Below are positions 36,744-46,281 of a stretch of 64,000 bases of DNA, piece by piece. A program made the position numbers and the translations under genes. The stretch's first letter is position 1. Every line of letters begins with the position of its first letter. The DNA comes from Planctomycetota bacterium (GTDB lineage: Bacteria; Planctomycetota; B15-G4; SIAN01): assembly GCA_016795285.1 (NCBI GenBank), contig JAEUIC010000028.1, positions 1 through 64,000 of the forward strand. The letters are read 5' to 3'. The notes below the pieces were generated by a model. It did no database searches and was not told the origin of the DNA. It worked only from the letters and a program-made list of their open reading frames with translations.

Positions 36744-38054
36744 ATGGAACGGACGAGCGGGGGACGGCTGCCAGGCAACGCGCGCGCGTGGTCGCGCCGC
36801 GAGCTGCTCTCCGTGCTGGCGCGCGCGGGGGCCGGCCTCGTGGCCGCGCCGCCGCTCCTCGAGCTGTTCGGCGCGCAGGCGCTGGCGCAGGAGTCGCTCG
36901 GTCGCCCGAATCGCAAGCGGCTGATCGTGCTCTGGCTCGACGGCGGCCCGAGCCACCTCGACACCTTCGATCCGAAGCCCGGCTCGCCCGGCGGCGGGCC
37001 GTTCCGCGCGCTGCCGACCGACGTCGCCGGCTGGAGCTTCAGCGAACACCTGCCGAGCTTCGCCGCGCGCGCCGAGCGGCTCACGGTGGTGCGCTCGCTC
37101 CATTCGAAGGAGGGGAGCCACGCGCGCGCGCGCCAGCTGCTCCATTGGGGCTACACGCCCAATCCGAGCGTCGCCTTCCCGTCGCTCGGCGCCATCGTCG
37201 CGCACGAGGTCGGCGACCTGCAGCACGACCTGCCCGCCTTCGTGCAGCTGCTCGGCGAGCCGTGGGGCTCGGGCTACCTCGGCGTCGAAGCGGCGCCCTA
37301 CCTGATCGCCGATCCGACCAGCCGGCTCGAGAACCTCGCGCGCAACGGCGCGATCGATGCCGAGCGCGCCGCGCAGCGCGACCTGCTGCTGCAGCTGCTC
37401 GACGGCGACTTCGCGCAGCGCGGCGGCGGGCGCGTCGTCCACGAGCAAGCGGTGCAGCGGCGGCGCGCGCGCACGCTGATGGAGTCGAAGCTGCTGCCGG
37501 CGCTCGACCTGCGCCTCGAGCCCGATGCGGTGCGCGATCGCTACGGCCGCGGCAAGTTCGGGCAGGGCGTGCTGATGGCGCGGCGGCTGATCGAGAACGG
37601 CGTCGCGGCGGTCGAGGTGGCGCTCGACGGCTGGGACACGCACAAGGACAACTTCCGGCGCACGAAGGCGCTCTGCGACGAGCTCGATCCCGCGTTCGCC
37701 GCGCTGCTCGACGACCTCACGGAGCGCGGGCTGCTGGCCGACACGCTGGTGCTCTGCATCGGCGAGTTCGGCCGCTCGCCCGAGATCCTCGCCGGCGAGG
37801 GACGCAACCACTGGACGAGCGCCTACTCCGCGGTGCTCGCCGGGTGCGGCGTACCGGCGGGGCGCGCGATCGGCGCCACCGACGAGCGCGGCGCGCAGAT
37901 CGTCGCGCGGCCGATCGCCATCCCCGACCTCTTCGCGACCTTCGCGGCGCTGCTCGACTTCGACGGATCGCGCAAGTTCCAGGCGTCGACCAACCGGCCG
38001 GTCACGCTCATCGATCCCGACGGGGCGGTGGTGAAGGAGCTGCTGCCCGGTTGA
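36744..38054 (+). CDS. DUF1501 family protein with a Tat signal
   Basis: A 436-residue protein exported folded through the Tat system, as shown by SRRELLSVLARAGAGLVAAPP near residue 17. The DUF1501 core, related to the alkaline phosphatase/sulfatase fold, has LIVLWLDGGPSHLDTFDPKPG, GWDTHKDNF and TLVLCIGEFGRSPE with HW nearby as likely metal ligands. It starts 29 bases after the DUF1549/1553 gene and ends overlapping the 3' end of the convergent methyltransferase gene by 47 bases. Substrate is unknown. The start has only a weak GGAG further upstream. Confidence 0.92.
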   Translation: MERTSGGRLPGNARAWSRRELLSVLARAGAGLVAAPPLLELFGAQALAQESLGRPNRKRLIVLWLDGGPSHLDTFDPKPGSPGGGPFRALPTDVAGWSFSEHLPSFAARAERLTVVRSLHSKEGSHARARQLLHWGYTPNPSVAFPSLGAIVAHEVGDLQHDLPAFVQLLGEPWGSGYLGVEAAPYLIADPTSRLENLARNGAIDAERAAQRDLLLQLLDGDFAQRGGGRVVHEQAVQRRRARTLMESKLLPALDLRLEPDAVRDRYGRGKFGQGVLMARRLIENGVAAVEVALDGWDTHKDNFRRTKALCDELDPAFAALLDDLTERGLLADTLVLCIGEFGRSPEILAGEGRNHWTSAYSAVLAGCGVPAGRAIGATDERGAQIVARPIAIPDLFATFAALLDFDGSRKFQASTNRPVTLIDPDGAVVKELLPG

Positions 38055-38892
38055 GAGCGTCGGGCCGCGGTCGCGCGACGACGAGCCGCGTCGTCCCGCC
38101 GAGCCGCACGAAACCGTCGCGTCGCAACGGCGCGCAAGCGGCGATCAGCTCCCGCTCCCAGCGCTCCTTCACGGCGGGCGCGAGCGGCGCGAGCAGCCGG
38201 TCCATCCCGAAGTGGCGCGTCCAGGCGATCAGCTCGGCGTCGCTCGCCGCCTCCATCACCGGCACCACCTGCTCCTCGATCCGCTCGAGCGCGAAGCCGG
38301 CGGCGGCGAAGTCGCGCTCGATCACGGTCCGGTCGGCGTAGCGGAACGGGCCGGGCGCCGCGCGGTCGATCGGCGGCAGCTCCACCTGGCGGGCCAGCAC
38401 ACCGCGCGGCAGCGAGACGTAGTCGACCCGCTCCGGCTCGGCCCACAGCGCGACGACCAGGCGCCCGTCGTCGACCAAGGCGCGCCGCGTCGCGACCAGG
38501 GCGGCGACCGGATCGCTCATGTACATGAGGGCGAAGCGGCATAGCGCCGCGTCGAAGCTCTTCGGCGCGATCCCGTCCTGCTGCTGCGCGTCGCCGACCA
38601 GGAGCTCGAGGTTCGCCACCGCCTCGCGCTGCGCGCGCTCGCGCGCCATCGCCACCATGCGCGGATCGATCTCGACGCCGACCACGCGGCCGCTCGGCCC
38701 GACCCGTTTCGCCGCCGCGAGCGCCGGCTCGCCGCGTCCGGTCGCGAGGTCGAGCACGCGCTGCCCGGTCGCGAGGCGTGCGAGCGCGACCATCCGCTCG
38801 CTCACCGGCGCGGTGAGGCGCGCCTCGATGGCGTCGTAGGTGCGCCAGATCGCTTCGATCTCGGCCGGGGTGGGTGGGTTCGAGGTCGCCAT
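38008..38892 (-). CDS. Class I SAM-dependent methyltransferase (UbiE-like)
   Basis: A 294-residue cytoplasmic methyltransferase. Motif I is VLDLATGRGEPAL (about residue 46), followed by VVGVEIDPRMVAMARERA, LLVGDAQQQ and FDAALCRFALMYMSDPVAAL, in the order of the methyltransf_11/UbiE group. The C-terminal third (FALERIEEQVVPVMEAAS) probably forms a substrate lid. The acceptor is unknown. The start codon at 38892 has no Shine-Dalgarno; a TACGCT box lies 27 bases upstream at 38920-38925. Its last 47 bases overlap the convergent DUF1501 gene. Confidence 0.82.
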   Translation of the reverse strand: MATSNPPTPAEIEAIWRTYDAIEARLTAPVSERMVALARLATGQRVLDLATGRGEPALAAAKRVGPSGRVVGVEIDPRMVAMARERAQREAVANLELLVGDAQQQDGIAPKSFDAALCRFALMYMSDPVAALVATRRALVDDGRLVVALWAEPERVDYVSLPRGVLARQVELPPIDRAAPGPFRYADRTVIERDFAAAGFALERIEEQVVPVMEAASDAELIAWTRHFGMDRLLAPLAPAVKERWERELIAACAPLRRDGFVRLGGTTRLVVARPRPDALNRAAAPSPPPRRDR

Positions 38893-39013
38893 GGCAGCCG
38901 TTCGGAGGAGGGGCGGGCGAGCGTAGCGCGTGCGGGCGGCAGCGAATTCCCGAGGAACCCCGAACGAGCGGAGGTCGTCTAGAGGGGGTCGACCACCTCC
39001 CGGGAGCTCCTGC

Positions 39014-41449
39014 ATGCAGCGTCCAGCCCTCTTCTCCTTGGCGCTCGCCGCGCCCCTCCTCACCCTGCCGTGGCTCGCCCCGCTCGCCCCCGCGGTCGCG
39101 CCGCCGGCGCTCGCGCAGGAAGGGGAGCGGCTGCCACGCTTCGTCGCCATCCCCGGCTCGCGCGAGTTCAGCGGCCGGATGATCGCCCGTCCGCGCACCG
39201 TCGCGGAGTGGATCGCGCGCGGCAGCAGCGTCGCGCAAGCGCAGGCGGCGAGCGACGCCGCGCGCCGCACGCTCGAGCGCTTCCCGGCCAGCCGCTACGT
39301 GCCGCAGACCGACGAGTACCTCTTCGCGCTGCCGGCCGGCCGCAGCGAGAACGAGCTCGCCGAGCAGCTGCTCGCCACCGGCGGCTTCCGCTACGTCGAG
39401 CCCGACTGGACCGTCTTCCCGATCGGCTGCCCCGACGACGCGAACCTCGCCTCGCAGTGGCACCACGATCCCGACCGGATGGACTCGTGCGCCGGCTGGG
39501 ACTACGGCACCGGCGATCCGTCGATCGTGGTCGGCTACTGCGACACCGGGCTCCTCGTCACGCACGAGGACCTGCAGCTCCACCGCGTCGAGGCGTACAA
39601 CGCGGTCGATGACCAGTGGGAGTCGGCAGGCGGCGCCGTCGACGCGATCCACCCGCACGGCACCTGGGTGACCGGCTGCGGTTCGGGCAACGGCGACAAC
39701 GCGATCGGCATCGCCGGCGTCGGCTGGAACCTCGGCCACCGCATGCTGCGCGTCACCAACTCGACGGGCGGCAGCGCGAGCCTCTCGACGCTGCAGCACG
39801 CCGCGCGCACCTCGATCGAGAACGGCGACAAGGTGGCGAGCGTCAGCTACAGCGGCGTCGACTCCTCGTCGAACCTCTCGACCGCGAGCTACGTGAAGTC
39901 GATCGGCGGCTTGATGGTGTGGGCGGCGGGCAACGACTCGCGCAACCTCACCTTCGGCGATCGCGATGCCGACGACCTGATCGTCGCCGGCGGCACCGAC
40001 GAGACCGATTCGCTCTCCTACTTCTCGGCGTACGGCATCTTCGTCGACGTGACGGCGCCCGCGTCGAACATCTACACGACCGGTCCCGACGCGAACAACG
40101 ACTACGACGTGGTGAGCGGGACGAGCTTCGCGACGCCGCTCACGGCGGGGCTCTGCGCGCTGATCTGGTCGCAGGACCCGACGCTCACCCCCGATGAGGT
40201 CGAGTCGATCCTGAAGAGCGGTTGCGAGGACCTCGGCACCACCGGCCTCGACTCGACCTTCGGCTACGGCCGGATCGATGTCGTCGGCGCCCTGGTGCAG
40301 CTCGCGCTGCAGCTCGACACCCCGAACGGGTTGCCCTCCACCGTGCAGCTCACCGGCGGCACGACCGTCGATCTCGTCGCCGTCGGCAGCGGCGGCGTGA
40401 CGGCGGTCGCCGGCAGCGGCCTGCTCCACCTCGACGACGGCACCGGCTGGCGCACGGTCGCGCTGGCGGACGGCGCTCCGGGCGCGTTCACCGCGACCTT
40501 CCCCGGCCTGCCGGGGGCGGAGTGCGGCGACCCGATCGGCTACTACTTCACGGTGGTCGGCAGCGACGGTCGCACCTACGCGAACCCCGCCGGCGCGCCG
40601 GCGGCGTTCCACACGGCGAGCGGCGACCATCCGGGCTACAGCGAGTCGACCTTGGTCGCCCTCGACTTCGAGAGCGCGGCGGGCTGGACCGTGTCGGACG
40701 TGAACCTCACCGACGGCAGCTGGAATCGCGGCGTGCCGGTCGACGACGACCGCTACGACCCGCCGACCGACTTCGACGGGTCGGGGCAGTGCTTCCTCAC
40801 CGACAACACGGCCGGCAACAGCGACGTCGACGGCGGCCCGACCCGCCTCCTCTCGCCGCTCTACGACCTGCGCGGGTTCCAGGAAGTCACCCTCTCCTAC
40901 GCTCGCTGGTTCCACAACAACAACAGTGACGGCGATCGCCTCGACGTCGAGGTCTCGGCGGACGGCGGCGCGACCTGGACGCTGCTCGAGAGCGTCAGCG
41001 ATTCCGGCCAGTGGAACACGGCGTCGTTCGACCTGCGCGGGGTGGTGCCGTTCACCAGCCAGTTCCAGGTGCGCTTCAGCGCCACCGACAACCCGAACGA
41101 CTCGATCACCGAGGCGGCGATCGACGCCTTCCAGCTGGTGAGCAAGGTGCTGCCGCTCAAGTTCGACATCACGCCGCAGACGGTGGCGTTGCAGGATCCG
41201 ATCGAGGTGAACCTCTGGACCGGCTCGGCGAACGCGCCGCTGCTGATCCTGCTGGTCGACCTCGATGGAGTGCCGGTCGCGGTGCCGATGGTGCTGACCA
41301 CCTTCGACGCCAACGGCCGCTTCGCGGTCAGCGACTCGATCCCGAACGATCCGACGCTGGTCGACCTCGATCTCACCTTCTCGGCGTTCGGCTTCGACCT
41401 CGGCGGCAAGCTGCGCGCGACCAACGCGCAGCTCCTGCAGATCCGCTGA
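39014..41449 (+). CDS. Secreted subtilisin-like (S8) serine protease
   Basis: An 811-residue exported protease. The signal peptide ends near PPALAQ, a propeptide-like region follows to about 145, and the S8 domain shows the triad Asp in VVGYCDTGL, His in HPHGTWVTG and Ser in SGTSFATPLTAG, with the oxyanion Asn in AAGND. After the protease come a fibronectin-like beta domain, an MAM/choice-of-anchor J-like domain (WNRGVPVDDDRYDPPTD, YARWFHNNN) and a C-terminal beta domain with DSIPNDPTLVDLDLTF. GGGAG lies seven bases before the ATG. The C-terminal architecture matches the propeller protein at 30341. Confidence 0.88.
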   Translation: MQRPALFSLALAAPLLTLPWLAPLAPAVAPPALAQEGERLPRFVAIPGSREFSGRMIARPRTVAEWIARGSSVAQAQAASDAARRTLERFPASRYVPQTDEYLFALPAGRSENELAEQLLATGGFRYVEPDWTVFPIGCPDDANLASQWHHDPDRMDSCAGWDYGTGDPSIVVGYCDTGLLVTHEDLQLHRVEAYNAVDDQWESAGGAVDAIHPHGTWVTGCGSGNGDNAIGIAGVGWNLGHRMLRVTNSTGGSASLSTLQHAARTSIENGDKVASVSYSGVDSSSNLSTASYVKSIGGLMVWAAGNDSRNLTFGDRDADDLIVAGGTDETDSLSYFSAYGIFVDVTAPASNIYTTGPDANNDYDVVSGTSFATPLTAGLCALIWSQDPTLTPDEVESILKSGCEDLGTTGLDSTFGYGRIDVVGALVQLALQLDTPNGLPSTVQLTGGTTVDLVAVGSGGVTAVAGSGLLHLDDGTGWRTVALADGAPGAFTATFPGLPGAECGDPIGYYFTVVGSDGRTYANPAGAPAAFHTASGDHPGYSESTLVALDFESAAGWTVSDVNLTDGSWNRGVPVDDDRYDPPTDFDGSGQCFLTDNTAGNSDVDGGPTRLLSPLYDLRGFQEVTLSYARWFHNNNSDGDRLDVEVSADGGATWTLLESVSDSGQWNTASFDLRGVVPFTSQFQVRFSATDNPNDSITEAAIDAFQLVSKVLPLKFDITPQTVALQDPIEVNLWTGSANAPLLILLVDLDGVPVAVPMVLTTFDANGRFAVSDSIPNDPTLVDLDLTFSAFGFDLGGKLRATNAQLLQIR

Positions 41450-41484
41450 GGCTCTGCTGAGACTCGGCGGAGGAGCGGCGGAGA

Positions 41485-41524
41485 GTCGGCGGACCGGTCG
41501 CCGTCACCGCCGACCGAGGCGGAG
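41485..41524. terminator. Weak hairpin between convergent genes
   Basis: Eight-base inverted repeat GTCGGCGG/CCGCCGAC separated by 24 bases, between the protease stop and the acyltransferase stop. Confidence 0.3.
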
Positions 41525-41533
41525 CCGAACCGT

Positions 41534-42919
41534 TCAGCCGCCGTCGCCGGTCGCCGCATGGGCGATCGGCGACGGGCGGCCGCCGGGCCGCCGCGCCGCG
41601 TCGACGGTGGCGCCGCTCCGCTCGCCCCCGCGCGGCTCGCCACGCGCCGGGTCGCTTCGCCGCGTCCTCTCGCGCGGCGGCTCGCGGAAGCGGCGCGCGA
41701 AGCGGAGGATCGGCCGCTCGATCAGCAGGTAGGAGAGCGTCGCGATCGCGAACAGCGCGAGGAAGATCAGCGCCACCGTCACCGTCTCGCCCGCGCGCGC
41801 GCGGCGATGGACATCGAAGGCGAAGAGCCACGGCAGGTGGTAGAGGTAGAGGCCGTAGCTGATGCGGCCGATCGCGGTCAACGGCGCGAAGCCGAGCCAG
41901 CGCGTCGCTTTGCTGTCGCGGCCCGCCAGCGCCAACAGCGCGAGCAGCGCGGAGCTGCTGGCGAGCGTGGTGCTCCCCACGCCGACCAGCACCTTCCAGT
42001 CGCTCGCCGGGAACGGCAGAAGTTGGGCGCTGCCGGCCACGCTGCCGGCCGCGCTGCCGGCCGCTCGATGCAGCACGCTGCAGAGCTGCGGCGTCACCGT
42101 GGAGAGGAGCGCCGCCGCTGCCATGCCGAGCGCGGCGACGGCGACGCTGCGCCGCCAGCGCGCCACCAGCGCCGCTTCGTGGTAGGCGAAGAGCGAGCCG
42201 ATCGCCAGCGAGAGGACACGGCACGGCGTGCCGAAGAGCAGCAGGCCGAGGCGGTCGAAGCGGTCGATCGCGCCGCTCGCGACGGCCGACTCGAGCGGTC
42301 GCCAGAGCGGACCGATCGCCGGCAGCACCACCAGCAGCGCGCCCGCGAGCAGCGCCCCCGGCACGACGACCCGCGCGATCAGGCGACGACTCGTGGCCGG
42401 CGCGAGCAGGCTCACCAGCAGCGGCCAGAGCGCGTAGAAGTGCTCCTCGACGCAGAGCGACCAGGTGTGGTGGAGCCCGCTCGGAGGCGCGACGAAGAGC
42501 GCGCTCGACAGGTTCGAGAGGTAGAGCGCGCACCAGCCGAGTTCGGGCGTCGGGCGGACCAATGCGATTGCGGCCAGCAGCAAGTAGTAGATCGGGAAGA
42601 TCCGGCAGGCGCGGCGTGCGAGGAAGTAGCGCACCGGCACGCCCGCCTTGCGCTCCGCCAGCAGGATGCGCGTGATCAGGAAGCCGCTCAGCACGAAGAA
42701 GAGGTCGACGCCGAAGTTGCCGGGGTTGCGCCACTTCGCCAGCGCGCTGAGCCAGGCCGGTTGCAGTGCGCCCGGCGCGTGGTCCCAGAGCACGAGCAGC
42801 ACGGCGAGCGCGCGCAGCCCGTCGAGCGCGGGCAGGTGCCGGGGCGGCGGGCAGTGCCCGGCCTCCGCGATGGGTTCGACGGCGGCGTCGGTCGCCGCGC
42901 GCAGATCGCATGAGTTCAT
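41534..42919 (-). CDS. Acyltransferase 3 family membrane protein
   Basis: A 461-residue integral membrane protein of the acyltransferase-3 (OafA-like) family, which O-acylates surface sugars or lipids. The start HLPALDGLRALAVLLVLWDH contains the conserved membrane-embedded His, and FGVDLFFVLSGFLITRILL, WSLCVEEHFYALWPL and YGLYLYHLPWLF are hallmarks. About ten hydrophobic segments are visible. The first 30 residues and the last 50 (Arg/Gly-rich) are cytoplasmic tails. The acyl acceptor is unknown. There is no SGNH domain. Upstream lies a 439-base non-coding stretch. Confidence 0.9.
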   Translation of the reverse strand: MNSCDLRAATDAAVEPIAEAGHCPPPRHLPALDGLRALAVLLVLWDHAPGALQPAWLSALAKWRNPGNFGVDLFFVLSGFLITRILLAERKAGVPVRYFLARRACRIFPIYYLLLAAIALVRPTPELGWCALYLSNLSSALFVAPPSGLHHTWSLCVEEHFYALWPLLVSLLAPATSRRLIARVVVPGALLAGALLVVLPAIGPLWRPLESAVASGAIDRFDRLGLLLFGTPCRVLSLAIGSLFAYHEAALVARWRRSVAVAALGMAAAALLSTVTPQLCSVLHRAAGSAAGSVAGSAQLLPFPASDWKVLVGVGSTTLASSSALLALLALAGRDSKATRWLGFAPLTAIGRISYGLYLYHLPWLFAFDVHRRARAGETVTVALIFLALFAIATLSYLLIERPILRFARRFREPPRERTRRSDPARGEPRGGERSGATVDAARRPGGRPSPIAHAATGDGG

Positions 42920-43228
42920 GGCGAGCGGTCGTTCCTGCACGTCGCGATGGCGGTGGGACGGCGCCGCGACTCCCCGTGCATTTCTCGCAGCGCAGATCGT
43001 GCAGCGAGCTGCTCGTGTGCGCGTGAGCGACTCCGCGCTGGAATCGGCCGCTCCGAGCGCGCCGCGAGCGATGCGATGCGCCATCGCCGCCGCGTCCCGA
43101 AGCACCGCTTCCACCCGGACGCCGAAATGCAAGCCGCGCGCCGCAACGAGCGCGGCTCGAACGCGCACCCGATTGGAAGATCTGCACGAGCTGCAGTCGC
43201 TGCTCGATCGGCCCGCGAGCCCCTGACT

Positions 43229-43252
43229 GGCCGATTGCACCATCGGGATGCA
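43229..43252 (+). promoter_or_regulatory. NtrC-type enhancer candidate upstream of DUF5670 gene
   Basis: TGCACC-ATCGG-GATGCA (43236-43252) matches the classical NtrC dyad TGCACC-N5-GGTGCA at 11 of 12 positions. The longer stretch GGCCGATTGCACCATCGGG is repeated with three changes at 53038-53056. It lies about 69 bases before the -24 element. Confidence 0.5.
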
Positions 43253-43301
43253 GAGCGACCGAACCGAGCCGCGGGCTCCCGGGCGCAGCGGCGGAACGAG
43301 T

Positions 43302-43317
43302 ACGGCACGTTTCGTGA
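43302..43317 (+). promoter_or_regulatory. Weak sigma-54-like promoter of the DUF5670 gene
   Basis: ACGGCACGT gives a near-perfect -24 element (GG at 43304-43305). At the -12 position the expected GC is GA, so the match is incomplete. Confidence 0.35.
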
Positions 43318-43358
43318 AGCGGACCGACCATTCCCGAATCTGCCTGGAGACTCATGTC

Positions 43359-43508
43359 ATGCTCGAAACCATCGCCGTCGTGCTCGTCCTCCTCTGGCTG
43401 TTAGGTCTGGTCTCGTCCTACACGCTCGGCGGCTTCGTCCATCTGCTGTTGGTGATCGCCGTCGTGCTGGTGCTGCTGCGGCTGATCCGCGGGCGCCGAG
43501 TCGTGTGA
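43359..43508 (+). CDS. Small membrane protein, lmo0937/DUF5670 family
   Basis: A 49-residue protein with two membrane helices (about residues 4-20 and 26-43) separated by SSYTLGGFVH and ending in RLIRGRR. This is the pattern of the lmo0937-family (DUF5670) stress-related membrane peptides. Function is unknown; many relatives are induced by general or envelope stress. GGAG lies nine bases before the ATG. The upstream region carries the candidate enhancer and -24 element, suggesting activator-dependent expression. Confidence 0.85.
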   Translation: MLETIAVVLVLLWLLGLVSSYTLGGFVHLLLVIAVVLVLLRLIRGRRVV

Positions 43509-43735
43509 ATGGGGAGCGTCGCGCGCCCCCGGACGGTGGCGCGCCCTCTCCCGAGGGGCTCAGCGGAAGCGAACTTCGGACGAGCGCCGTCGCGCGCCGG
43601 GCGGCGCGAAGGACCGGTCCAGTCCGGCGGCGCGCCTGCCGATGGCGGGGGAGCGCACGGCCTGCGAAGTGCTTGCTCGTCACGACCCGATGCAGCGGGA
43701 GTGCGGCACGGGACGACTGCTGAGGAACACCTTTG

Positions 43736-45352
<1,617 letters not shown>

Positions 45353-45366
45353 TCGACGCGGCGCCG

Positions 45367-46074
45367 TCAGGTCGGATGGAACGCCGTGAAGGCCGCGCCG
45401 ACCGCCGCCGAGAGCGCCATCGCGAGCGCGCTCCAGAACGTCACGCGCAACGCCGCTCGTCCGCGCGGCGCGCCGCCGGCGCCAGCGGCGAGGCCTCCGA
45501 GCAGCGCCAGGCAGAGCAGCGACCCCGCCACCACGGCGACGATCACGCGAGCCGCGGGCGCGAAGGCGCCGAGCAGCAGCGGCAGCAGCGCGCCGAGCGC
45601 GAAGGTCGCCGCCGAGGCCACCGCGGCCTGCACCGGTCGCGCCGCCCGCTCCTGGCTCCAGCCGAGCTCGTCGCGCGCGTGGGCGCCGAGCGCGTCGTGC
45701 TCCATCATCTGGCGCGCCACCGTCTCGGCCAGCTGCGGTTCGACGCCGCGCTGCTGGTAGAGCAGTGCCAGCTCGGCAACTTCCGCAGCGGGTGACGACT
45801 CGAGCTCGCTCCGCTCGCGCGCGAGGTCGGCGCGCTCGGTGTCCCGTTGCGTGCAGACCGAGACGTATTCGCCGGCCGCCATCGACATGGCGCCGGCTAC
45901 CACGCTCGCGACCCCGGTGAGGAGCAGCGTCGCGCGCGACGCGTCGGCCGCGGCGACTGCGACCACGAGGCTCGCGGTCGAGACGATGCCGTCGTTGGCG
46001 CCCATGACGGCAGCGCGAAGCCACCCGGCGCGGCCGCCGCGGTGGCGCTCGAGGGAAGGATCGCTCTGTGTCAT
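45367..46074 (-). CDS. VIT1/CCC1-family metal transporter
   Basis: A 235-residue membrane protein of the VIT family, which moves Fe2+ or Mn2+ out of the cytoplasm. The first helix carries AAVMGANDGIVSTASLVVAVA, the second GAMSMAAGEYVSV with the conserved Met-Ala-Ala-Gly-Glu-Tyr; then a cytoplasmic Glu-rich metal-binding loop with QMMEHDALGAHARDEL, and three more helices. There is no fused ferritin-like domain. It ends 14 bases from the convergent SBBP gene and is divergent from the CheB/CheR gene. Iron handling fits a stress context. Confidence 0.9.
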   Translation of the reverse strand: MTQSDPSLERHRGGRAGWLRAAVMGANDGIVSTASLVVAVAAADASRATLLLTGVASVVAGAMSMAAGEYVSVCTQRDTERADLARERSELESSPAAEVAELALLYQQRGVEPQLAETVARQMMEHDALGAHARDELGWSQERAARPVQAAVASAATFALGALLPLLLGAFAPAARVIVAVVAGSLLCLALLGGLAAGAGGAPRGRAALRVTFWSALAMALSAAVGAAFTAFHPT

Positions 46075-46281
46075 GGGGTGGCGCTCGCTTCAGTGCGACG
46101 CCATGCAGTGGAGCGCGTCGCTCAAGCCGCTCCACGCAGTTCGCGCGCCGCTCGCGTTCGGCGCGATCTCGACAATTACGGAGCGGATCGGCGCGCACGG
46201 CCTAGCATGGTGTCACCCTCGTCGGCTCAAGCGGCGGAAGGGGCCGCGGCGCGGCTCCCGTCGCCGCGCGGAGGGTCGTCC

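Larger units (their letters stand above)
42920..43358. other. 439-base non-coding stretch with regulatory elements
   Basis: No convincing gene is seen between the divergent acyltransferase and DUF5670 genes. The right half holds the enhancer-like element (43229-43252) and the sigma-54-like -24 element (43302-43317). The left half shows nothing I can assign. Confidence 0.6.

Noticed and set aside
42920..43228. Small genes in the 439-base gap
   Set aside because: Open frames exist on both strands, but none has a ribosome-binding site, family match or convincing composition.
43661..43674. GG-N10-GC match before the SBBP lipoprotein gene
   Set aside because: The flanking bases do not fit TGGCAC or TTGC well, and such matches are expected by chance in GC-rich DNA.
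46203..46208. TAGCAT as a leaderless -10 box for the CheB/CheR gene
   Set aside because: It overlaps the ATG at 46207, and the ATG at 46282 has a good ribosome-binding site, so a normal leader is more likely.
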